A stretch of DNA of 64,000 bases from contig OU612074.1 of NCBI GenBank assembly GCA_914767715.1, positions 12,002,062-12,066,061 of the forward strand. The letters run 5' to 3'. Of the stretch, positions 38,801 through 50,800 are shown piece after piece; the first letter of the stretch is position 1; each line of letters begins with the position of its first letter. The position numbers and the translations under genes are program-made. The notes below the pieces were generated by a model, which ran no database searches, had not been told where the DNA came from, and saw only the letters and a list, made by a program, of their open reading frames with translations. The DNA comes from Membranipora membranacea (lineage: Eukaryota > Bryozoa > Gymnolaemata > Cheilostomatida > Membraniporidae).

Positions 38801-41800
38801 ACCATTTACATTACCACGACATCTACCCCTACCCCTAAAGTTGTTATAACGAGGCTGATAATTATTATACTGAGCCTGTTGTGGTTGATTCTGATGAGTG
38901 CCATTATTAACCTGTTGCAGCTGTTGTTGCTGGGTGTTAACTTGAGTCGTTAAAGAAGCTAGCGAGGCAACAAGCTTGTTCAAGACGTCATGCTCAGAAA
39001 CTAAAGTGTTCTTTTTAGATTTACGCTTGCGCTTCCTACTATCAGCATCCTCATAGCTTGAGCCTGAAGAGCTGTCTGAAGAATTGCTTGAGGAGTTCAT
39101 GTCATCCGCGACATTTTCGGCAGCTCTTCGAAGCTCATCTAGTGTTTTATCATGGAGCATAGAAATTTTATTCCTAATGCTTTTTCGCAGCCCGCTTTTA
39201 AATTGCGCTCTCAAAAATGGCTCGACTGCATCATCTACACAAAAATCTACCGCAGATAAAATGCGCCTGTGATATTTACCTACTGATTCTTTTGATTTCT
39301 GTTTGATATTAGAGATTTTTACTGCGATTTGGTCATAAACATGCGGACCAGCAAAAGTCTCCCTCATATGTGCGACAACAGCATTGTAATCAGCCCCACA
39401 ATGATTCCTACGGAACTGCCTAGATTTTGATTTTGCTTCAGCTTTTAAATATAAGTCTAAAATGTCCCTTCTTTGATTGTCATTTGCCCCAATCCCTTAA
39501 AGGTCTAGTTGCCTATTAAAATTTGAAATGAAACTCTCAAAACTTTTAGCGCCAGTAAATTTATCAATATCTAGACGTGAGAGTTCATGGCGAGGCACAG
39601 CCTCAGCACATACCCTCACATCGTTACGCACGGAATTTGTCATAAGATTCATAATTTACATTGTGGCAGAAAAGGACTATTAACAGGAGACAGACAGCTC
39701 ATACAATGTTTTAACTTTCTAAAATATTCCTAAAATCCCTTACCCCTCAAGAGCAAAGCTAAGTTTATTCTGACACCATTGTTGGTTTTAGCTCATGGTG
39801 GTACTAAGGTGACCGTCCATGACGACTACTTTTGTAGACGCTACCAGAGCAGCCCCTTTTAGAGATAAGGGATAGATATCAATATCAATTACTCACTGTC
39901 TGTTTTATATCATAATTACCACTAACTCAATAGATATCCAAATTTACCATTAACTCAACCTGCACAATTATCAAGTCTAGATATTGAAAACTCTCTAAGA
40001 TACTTTATTTTATGTCTATTAAAAGTCAAAGTTAAAACACAGTTAAAATTGTATAAGTCAAAACTCAACTATAAGTTTAAAACTCAACTAACCGACTCCC
40101 TATGAATATCAAAGTTCTCATTTATATAGGCAGCGGTCACAACACCAGGTCTACGTGGACACACAATCAAAAGGTACAAATCATATATAATAGTCCGATA
40201 AAATCATAATGGTTCGATAACAACATAATTCTACGGCGGGAAACCGGCTTAGATCAAAAGGATGAAGCTATTTGATGAACTATAAAATTAAAGTTTTATG
40301 TAATATTTTCTTGTGGAGGGTGAAAGAAGAGGTAATATGTTACGGCATAAGAGATTTTGTCTATCTGGCAGCCAAGGATCAAACGATTTGTTGAACTATA
40401 AAATTAAAGTTTTACGTAACATTTTCTTGTGTAGGGTGAACAATCAGGTAAATTGTTACGGCATAAAGGACTTTGTCTGTCTGGCGGCTGACTTATCATT
40501 TAAAGTTAATATTGTTACGTCAGGATCCATCCAGCGGCTGACTCTAACTAGGTTATGTGCAAAGAGAATACAAAAACTGCTTTGTTCAATCCACAACAAG
40601 CTTGGTGGTGCAGGTCCCATCATCAAAGAACTTGATTGACGACACTTTAGTGATCCCAGGGATAGGTTTGAAATGCCTGGCCAAAAATGTATCCCAGGTT
40701 GTACCACTGCCATGCTGGATATGTGACTGCGCTGTTGGTCTCTGATGCCGACCTTTCTACAGCATCAGCTAGGTGTTGGCTTGTATAATTGTCTTGTCTC
40801 CTATACTTCATATATATCAGCCCAAAGCGGCCATCAGCGAGGGATCTTGTATGGCCCACCTCCATATATACATAGATTGCCATGGCAGCCTTGCAACATT
40901 CTCCAGCAGAGGTAAGCCACGACCGACTTGTCCTTGTTCTGACCTCAGCAGTTGTCAGCATGTAGAATCAGGTTTAGATAAGGCTCCATCAATCCGCCCA
41001 GGTATTGATGAAGCATTGATATCGTGCAGTTAGGTCCGTGACTCTTCTTACCATCATTCCCGACAGATGGTCTGATACTCACCGAAGAGTTTTTCTGATG
41101 TGGTTTTGATGTGTCGCTAACCACAAAAAGCTGAATTGGCCCTCCAACCCGAAAGTACATGGGCCCAACGTGCCGTGTGGTTGTTGGAATGCTCAGCTGC
41201 TCGGCGAAATCAAAGATGAAATGTTTCAGCTTACCATAATTTACATGTCTGATGAAGCTCCTCTAGAGATTGTATCCAAGACAGATCCAGATGTGTGAGT
41301 GACGTTAGTCTGGTCACAACCGCAGGCAGAGATTTGAATACATTATTGTTTCTATAGATATACTGAACGATCCAGTCTATAATAGACAGTAAAATAAGAG
41401 ATAAAGAGAAAGTATCTACAAATAAAAGTAAAAAATGATATTAAAACAAATACAAGCAAACCATCAATCTGTATACAATCTGCAGATTAAAATTAAAATG
41501 GGAGTGACAATCTTACACACTAGATACACCGAGGTACATATCTGAGTGTATGGTTACCACTGAGGTTCAGCGTCTGTAGCTTAATCAACTGTGATATCCT
41601 GTAAAATATATATAATATGAGTCAGAAACAGTTACCTGGTGCTTATATCAGTGAGACCACAGTAAGACAGATCCAGCTCAGACAGCTCATATATACACCG
41701 AGGTACATATCTGAGTGTATGGTTACCACTGAGGTTCAGCTTCTGTAGCTTAATCAACTGTGATATCCTGTAAAATATATATAATATGAGTCAGAAACAG

Positions 41801-44800
41801 TTACCTGGTGCTTATATCAGTGAGACCACAGTAAGACAGATCCAGCTCAGACAGCTCATATATACACCAAGGTACATATCTGAGTGTATGGTTACCACTG
41901 AGGTTCAGCTTCTGTAGCTTAATCAACTGTGATATCCTGTAAAATATATATAATATGAGTCAGAAACAGTTACTCGTGCTGGAGGATTGATCTTATAATG
42001 CAATTATCTTTTGAATGATAAATCCAATTTTCCTCATTCCACATAAACATTATCAAACTATATCAAATTATCTCATATTTAATCCGAATATCTATATAAT
42101 TAATAAATAGAGAATTATTCTCCTGTGACATGAGTGCAAAGATGAATTTACGCTACTGATATCAGTCACATACAAAACAGACACACATACCTGGTGCTGA
42201 TATCAGTCAGTAGCTCTTATTTTCATAACTACATCAGTAATTCTAATGACATCCCGCTGTCCATTCATTTCCTCCTGGCATCAGGATCACAACGTCTAAA
42301 TCTGTTGCCGAGTGAGCATTGCTATCGCCCCATCTGATGCCGGCCTGACCACAAAACTAACAGTCGCCCCGCTCAGGTGGTGTAGTAGCTCATTCTGGAA
42401 TCTCACAAGCCTAGATACATGAGTCTCCCATTATGAGGACTGAACAATTCCTGACATTCCTCTCAACTGGACGTGCCACTTCCTGTTTCAAGTGGTTAGG
42501 TATATGCCTACTTTAAGCCATTCTAATCAGTTAAAGATAAATAATGAGTATATCTTTAGGGGTAAAAAACTCTGTAATTTTGTTTATACATTTCGAGTAA
42601 ATAATTCCCATCTGCTCACAAAATACATAAATGCTGTAGTTGAAATTTTAGGTAAATGACCCAATAACATTATAAAAAGCTAAGATAAACATGCAAAATG
42701 TAATAAATGAAAACACAATGCTTAGCAATCACAGAGACATAACTGTCCTTGCAGTCGCAAACATAACCATTCCCTTCGTCTCTCTATTCTCTTTCATTAG
42801 TGCTCCCAGCTATGGTTGTAGATGATGTACCATAACTTGTCTTCAGTGACTGTCTGTCAATTTAAAGTCTATTTACGTCTCTGATGAAGCTCCTCTAGAG
42901 ATTGTATCCAAGACAGATCCAGATGTGTGAGTGACTTAAGTCTGGTCACAACAGCAGGCAGAGATTTGAATACATTATTTTTTCTATAGATATACTGAAC
43001 GTTCCTGATATCTAACTTCTCTAGTCGAGTCAGACTATCCAGTCTATAATAGACAGTAAAATAAGAGATGAAGAGAAAGGATCAATAAATAAAAGTAAAA
43101 AGATGAAAGTAAAACAAATACAAGCAAACCAACAATCTGTATTCAATCTGCAGACTAAAATTAAAATGGGAGTGACAATCTTACACACTAGATGCCAAAA
43201 CTCAATGTTAATATTGCAGACACAGTTACTTATCATAGTAGTCACTGCTTTCTTGAGCCTTAGCCATGCGATTGCAATACGTCAGGAGCTTTCTTTTTAT
43301 TTTCCCCTGTACATGGCTTGGTGCTTATATCAGTGAGACCACAGTAAGACAGATCCAGCTCAGTCAGCTCAGACAGCTCATACACTGAGGTACAGATCTG
43401 AGTGTATGGTTACCACTGAGGTTCAGTTTCTGTAGCTTAGTCAGCTGTGATAGCTTGTATAATATATAATATAATACTGCTGTCAGCATTAGCACGATCT
43501 TCTACATTTTCAATTTCTGGTTAAGAATATAGGATACACACACATACCTGATACTTATATCAATCATATACAGAATACAAACACATGCCGGGCACTGATA
43601 TCAGTCATATTCAGAATACACACATACCTGGTGCTTATATCAGTGAGACCACAGTAAAACAGATCCAGCTCAGACAGCTCATATATACACTGAGGTACAG
43701 ATCTGAGGGTATGGTTACCACTGAGGTTCAGATTCTGTAGTTTAGTCAACTGCGATATCCTGTATAATATATAATATGAGTCAGAAACAGTCACTTGTGC
43801 TGGAGGGTGGATCTTATAATACAATATCTTTTCAATGATAAATTCAATTTTCCTCATTCCACACAAACATTATCAAACTATATCATAATAACTCATGCTA
43901 AATCCGAATATCTATATAATTAATAAATAGAGAATTATTCTCCTGGGAAATGAGTGCAAAGATGGGAAAACATAGAGAAGGCGGCGGTGGTCAATCCATG
44001 GGTGGAGATAATTACAACAGGAATAGAGGAGGCGGTAGGGATCAAAGGGGATGCTCCATCTCCCCCAACTCATCACGATTCTAATAACAGAAACGGAGGC
44101 AGATTAAGTTGATGAAAAATTTGTTTCCTTGACTGTTGAGTTGTAAACCCAAACCGGAAGTGACGTTAGTGTACCCTTACCGCTACGTCATTATTCACAT
44201 CTCATTCCTCTATGTACCATTTCGAGTAAATAATTCCCATCCGTTCTCAAAATATATAATTAATGTCGTAGTTGAAATTTTTGATGAATGACACAAAAAC
44301 ACAATAATAAGCTAAGATAAACATACATGTAATAAACAAAAACATAATGTTTGGCAATCACAGAGACATAACAGTCCTTGCAGTCGCAAACATAACCATT
44401 CCCTTCGTCTCTCTATTCTCTTTCATTAGTGCTCCCAGCTATGGTTGTAGATGATCTACCATCACTTGCCTTCAGTGAGTGTCTGTCAATTTAAAGTCTA
44501 TTTACGTCTCTGATGAAGCTCCTCTAGAGATTGTATCCAAGACAGATCCAGATGTGTGAGTGACTTAAGTCTGGTCACAACAGCAGGCAGAGATTTGAAT
44601 ACATTATTTTTTCTATAGATATACTGAACGTTCCTGATATCTAACTTCTCTAGTCGAGTCAGACTATCCAGTCTATAATAGACAGTAAAATAAGAGATGA
44701 AGAGAAGGGATCAATAAATAAAAGTAAAAAGATGAAAGTAAAACAAATACAAGCAAACCAACAATCTGTATTCAATCTGCAGACTAAAATTAAAATGGGA

Positions 44801-47800
44801 GTGACAATCTTACACACTAGATGCCAAAACTCAATGTTAATATTGCAGACACAGTTACTTATCATAGTAGTCACTGCTTTCTTGAGCCTTAGCCATGCGA
44901 TTGCAATACGTCAGGAGCTTTCTTTTTATTTTCCCCTGTACATGGCTTGGTGCTTATATCAGTGAGACCACAGTAAGACAGATCCAGCTCAGTCAGCTCA
45001 GACAGCTCATACACTGAGGTACAGATCTGAGTGTATGGTTACCACTGAGGTTCAGTTTCTGTAGCTTAGTCAGCTGTGATAGCTTGTATAATATATAATA
45101 TAATACTGCTGTCAGCATTAGCACGATCTTCTACATTTTCAATTTCTGGTTAAGAATATAGGATACACACACATACCTGATACTTATATCAATCATATAC
45201 AGAATACAAACACATGCCGGGCACTGATATCAGTCATATTCAGAATACACATATACCTGGTGCTTATATCAGTGAGACCACAGTCAGAAACAGTCACTTG
45301 TGCTGGAGGGTGGATCTTATAATACAATATCTTTTCAATGATAAATTCAATTTTCCTCATTCCACACAAACATTATCAAACTATATCATAATAACTCATG
45401 CTAAATCCGAATATCTATATAATTAATAAATAGAGAATTATTCTCCTGGGAAATGAGTGCAAAGATGGGAAAACATAGAGAAGGCGGCGGTGGTCAATCC
45501 ATGGGTGGAGATAATTACAACAGGAATAGAGGAGGCGGTAGGGATCAAAGGGGATGCTCCATCTCCCCCAACTCATCACGATTCTAATAACAGAAACGGA
45601 GGCAGATTAAGTTGATGAAAAATTTGTTTCCTTGACTGTTGAGTTGTAAACCCAAGCCGGAAGTGACGTTAGTGTACCCTTACCGCTACGTCATTATTCA
45701 CATCTCATTCCTCTATGTACCATTTCGAGTAAATAATTCCCATCCGTTCTCAAAATATATAATTAATGTCGTAGTTGAAATTTTGGATGAATGACACAAA
45801 AACACAATAATAAGCTAAGATAAACATACATGTAATAAATAAAAACAAAATGTTTGGCAATCACAGAGACATAACTGTCCTTGCAGTCGCAAACATAACC
45901 ATTCCCTTCGTCTCTCTATTCTCTTTCATTAGTGCTCCCAGCTATGGTTGTAGATGATGTACCATCACTTGCCTTCAGTGAGTGTCTGTCAATTTAAAGT
46001 CTATTTACGTCTCTGATGAAGCTCCTCTAGAGATTGTATCCAAGACAGATCCAGATGTGTGAGTGACTTAAGTCTGGTCACAACAGCAGGCAGAGATTTG
46101 AATACATCATTGTTTCTATAGATATACTGAACGTTCCTGCTATCTAACTTCTCTAGTCGAGTCAGACTATCCAGCCTATAATAGACAGTAAAATAAGAGA
46201 TGAAGAGAAAGGATCAATAAATAAAAGTAAAAAGATGAAAGTAAAACAAATACAAGCAAACCAACAATCTGTATTCAATCTGCAGACTAAAATTAAAATG
46301 GGAGTGACAATCTTACACACTAGATGCCAAAACTCAATGTTAATTTTGCAGACACAGTTACTTATCATAGTAGTCACTGCTTTCTTGAGCCTTAGCCATG
46401 CGATTGCAATACGTCAGGAGCTTTCTTTTTATTTTCCCCTGTACATGGCTTGGTGCTTATATCAGTGAGACCACAGTAAGACAGATCCAGCTCAGTCAGC
46501 TCAGACAGCTCATACACTGAGGTATAGATCTGAGTGTATGGTTACCACTGAGGTTCAGTTTCTGTAGCTTAGTCAGCTGTGATAGCTTGTATAATATATA
46601 ATATAATACTGCTGTCAGCATTAGCACGATCTTCTACATTTTCAATTTCTGGTTAAGAATATAGGATACACACACATACCTGATACCTATATCAATCATA
46701 TACAGAATACAAACACATGCCGGGCACTGATATCAGTCATATTCAGAATACACACATACCTGGTGCTTATATCAGTGAGACCACAGTAAAACAGATCCAG
46801 CTCAGACAGCTCATATATACACTGAGGTACAGATCTGAGGGTATGGTTACCACTGAGGTTCAGATTCTGTAGTTTAGTCAACTGCGATATCCTGTATAAT
46901 ATATAATATGAGTCAGAAACAGTCACTTGTGCTGGAGGGTGGATCTTATAATACAATATCTTTTCAATGATAAATTCAATTTTCCTCATTCCACACAAAC
47001 AATATCAAACTATATCATAATAACTCATGCTAAATCCGAATATCTATATAATTAATAAATAGAGAATTATTCTCCTGGGAAATGAGTGCAAAGATGGGAA
47101 AACATAGAGAAGGCGGCGGTGGTCAATCCATGGGTGGAGATAATTACAACAGGAATAGAGGGGGCGGTAGGGATCAAAGGGGATGCTCCATCTCCCCCAA
47201 CTCATCACGATTCTAATAACAGAAACGGAGGCAGATTAAGTTGATGAAAAATTTGTTTCCTTGACTGTTGAGTTGTAAACCCAAACCGGAAGTGACGTTA
47301 GTGTACCCTTACCGCTACGTCATTGTTCACATCTCATTCCTCTATGTACCATTTCGAGTAAATAATTCCCATCCGTTCTCAAAATATATAATTAATGTCG
47401 TAGTTGAAATTTTGGATGAATGACACAAAAACACAATAATAAGCTAAGATAAACATACATGTAATAAATAAAAACATAATGTTTGACAATCACAGAGACA
47501 TAACAGTCCTTGCAGTCGCAAACATAACCATTCCCTTCGTCTCTCTATTCTCTTTCATTAGTGCTCCCAGCTATGGTTGTAGATGATCTACCATCACTTG
47601 TCTTCAGTGACTGTCTGTCAATTTAAAGTCTATTTACGTCTCTGATGAAGCTCCTCTAGAGATTGTATCCAAGACAGATTCAGATGTGTGAGTGACTTAA
47701 GTCTGGTCACAACAGCAGGCAGAGATTTGAATACATCATTGTTTCTATAGATATACTGAACGTTCCTGCTATCTAACTTCTCTAGTCGAGTCAGACTATC

Positions 47801-50800
47801 CAGCCTATAATAGACAGCAAAATAAGAGATGAAGAGAAAAGATCAATAAATAAAAGTAAAAAAATGAAAATAAAACAAATACAAGCAAACCAACAATCTG
47901 TATTCAATCTGCAGATTAAAATTAAAATGGGAGTGACAATCTTACACACTAGATGCCAAAACTCAATGTTAATATTGCAGACACAGTTACCTATCATAGT
48001 AGTCACTGCTTTCTTGAGCCTTAGCCACGCAATTGAAATATGTCAAGAGCTTCCTTCTTATATTCCCCTGTACATGGCTTTAACTTGGAATTACTTTATG
48101 TTTAGATGCGTTGGTAATATTTAATCATTTAGCTCAGCATCATATACACTGCATGCTGCTGTCAGCATAAGTAAGATCTTCAATATTTTCCATATCTGGT
48201 TAAGAATACATAATACACACACATGTACCTGGTAATTAAATCAGTCCTATACAGAATACAAACACATGCCTGGTACTGATATCATTCATATACAGAATAC
48301 AAACACATGCCTGGTGCTGATATCAGTCATATACAGAATACACACATACCTGGTGCTTATATCAGTGAGACCACAGTAAGACAGATCCAGCTCAGTCAGC
48401 TCAGACAGCTCATATATACACCGAGGTACAGATCTGGGTGTTTGGTTACCACTGAGGTTCAGCTTCTGTAGTTTAGTCAACTGCGATATCCTGTATAATA
48501 TATAATATAAGTCAGAAACAGTTACTTGTGCTGGAGGATTGATCTTATAATACAAATATATCTTTTGAATGATAAATCCAATTTTCCTGGTGCTTATATC
48601 AGTGAGACCACAGTTAGACAGATCCAGCTCAGACAGCTCATATATACACTGAGGCACATATCTGAGTGTATGGTTACCACTGAGGTTCAGCTTCTGTAGC
48701 TTAGTCAACTGTGATATAATGTATAATATAAAATATGAGTCAGACACAGTTACTTGTGCTGGAGGATTGATCTTATACAACATGTCTTTTGAATGATAAA
48801 TCCATTTTCCTCATTCCACATAAACATTATCAAACTATATCACAATATCTCATATTAAATCCGAATATCTATATAATTAATAAATAGAGAATTATTCTCC
48901 TGCGACATGAGTGCAAAGATGAATTTACGCTACTGATATCAGTCACATACAAAATAGACACACATACCTGGTGCTGATATCAGTCAGTAGCTCTTGTTTT
49001 CATAACTACACCTAACAACATCCTGCTGTCCAGGTCATTTTCTCCTCGCATCAGGATCACGACACCGAAATCCGTTGCCGAGTGAGCATTGCTTTTGCCC
49101 CATCTAATGCCGGCTCCTCTCAACTACGGTCACCCCGCTTGGGTGGTGTAAAAGCTCATTCTGCTATCTAACCAGCCTTGATACATGGGAGTCTCCTATT
49201 ATGCTGACTGAACAATTCCTGACATTCCTCTCAACTGCAGGTACCACTTCCTGGTTCCTTCTGTAAGCGATTTTAATCAGTTAAAGATAAATTAATGAAT
49301 ATAAAATTGATAAATTGCAAAACAGACGATGTCTTTTCTGTTATTCAGTAAAAAGGAACGAAAAAAAAAATCTGCAAACAGGTGAGATTAATAAATTAGC
49401 ATAACTCGATATATAGGCGCACTGAGGTACTTGATAATGCCTGAGCCGTGATGATATAACTACAAAATATGAGGCTCAAAGGCCAGGCTAAAAGTTAGTA
49501 AAATTACAAAGAATAACGAAGTACTGTGCTATCAATCAACAGAGCCTTGTCACATTGCTCAACAAAAAATGAGTTCTTTAGGTGTAGTGGTGTAAAAAAC
49601 TCTGAATTTTTTTTTATACATGAGGCCAATGGCCTGCATTGACTTTTGCCGCCATATGGATATGTGAAGAAGATGATCTGTTGATAGCCAGATAACCTTG
49701 CCTGCTTTCTGTGAAGACTGCTGATGGCCTCCTGGCTCCAAATGTTACCGGGTACAAGAGTTGTAGTGTTGCGCTGGTACTAATAATTTGAAGTACATCA
49801 GACCCCATTGACAGGTGCTTATTGACCAGGCAAAGACTTTACCAGCCTTTCAACGATTACTCTCATCATGAGTGTAGACACAATACATACAAACTCTGAT
49901 TTACACTTGGGCTAAATGTCTTTTCATAAATCCGATGAAGGCCTGTGAGCCGTACCTCTGCTTGTTTGTCTAGAGAATTTTTTTTTTCTCAACTGAGTTG
50001 AACAAAGTCTTGATCGTACTGAAGTTACATCAATCATTCCCACGGGGAATTGATGCCAGTCAATGGTTTTTTTTTATAGCAACCCTGGTGGTTTTTGTCA
50101 GCACCTCTCTGTTGGGCCTGTTCAGCAATGATGGTGATTATTTAACATTTTGATACCTCTAAATTCCAACCTTGCCTGTACCTCCCATATTCGTCCTTTG
50201 GAGCGTCATGTATGTTGCTCCCATAGACTGAATAATAAGTCTATGGTTGTTCCTCATTGCTACTAGCGGTTAACTCTACCGTTGAACAAAATAGAGCAAT
50301 ATATAAATTACTCTGTGAATAATAATAATGAAAATGAAGATAAGATTTGGATAAAATCGAATATAGAAGGGAAATACATGGCCTCTGTCTAGTTTGTCTA
50401 CTTGACCCAATGACTGCCTATTGAGAATGGGAACTTGTTGTGGATATTCTTGTTTTCTTGTCTTTCATTCAGTCAGCGTCATTCCAGTAATATTTTCATA
50501 GCGGTGTTAGATGATTCAATGGTTGTTCTAGTACCTCAATGAATATAAATAATACAGAATAAATAATACTGGACTAATAATACAGAATTAATAATACAGA
50601 ATAAATAGGGGATACGGGTGGGGGGGGGGGGGGTACAAACTGCACTAAAACATAGGACCCTATCTTAATTTGTTCATCTTCTGCGCAGGGTTATCGCTGA
50701 TGTCATTCAAATCTACTTTGTCTCCAGAGCTGTCTTCTGTCCTTAACTGTCTATGGAGAATGGTAACTTTATGTGGATATTCTTGTTTTCTTTTTAACTT

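Larger units (their letters stand above)
42877..48124. repeat. large direct tandem repeat, periods 1629, 1503 and 1629 bp
   Basis: Identical landmarks recur with starts at 43030, 44659, 46162 and 47791. Inner units run in plus-strand order: type B LRR exon, a damaged and then a good type A LRR exon, an AT-rich flank, a TARDBP exon-8 fragment, then a segment shared with 37.4-37.8 kb. The second period is 126 bp shorter because one LRR exon is mostly deleted. Units are nearly identical, so the amplification is young. The outermost copies (from 41247 and from 47637) lack the TARDBP piece and are flanked by related DNA at 42130-42540 and 48890-49260. Confidence 0.9.
41247..48790 (-). pseudogene. 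tandem array of leucine-rich-repeat exons in TARDBP intron 4
   Basis: Two kinds of exon-like LRR units alternate on the strand opposite TARDBP. Type A (132 nt; 141 nt in one copy) encodes [20 protein letters not shown], then [20 protein letters not shown]; examples are 41636-41767, 41805-41936, 43628-43759, 46758-46889 and 48350-48490. It is bounded by AG and GT and is phase-2 symmetric, so copies could be spliced in series. Type B (167 nt; 42877-43043 and its copies near 44507, 46010 and 47640) encodes [20 protein letters not shown] and an LRR ending SLTHLDLSW. Several copies are damaged: weak acceptors near 43454, a 126-bp deletion at 45287 and a lost donor near 48590. LRR proteins bind other proteins. 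I see no start exon or other domain, so it may be an internal part of a gene or a decayed array. Confidence 0.75.

Noticed and set aside
43103-43336. 77-codon plus-strand ORF ([14 protein letters not shown]) repeated at 44732, 46235 and in part 47864, with a mirror ORF on the minus strand
   Set aside because: Its repetition follows from the tandem array. It covers LRR intron sequence and has no motif; both strands are open, as in AT-rich intron DNA.
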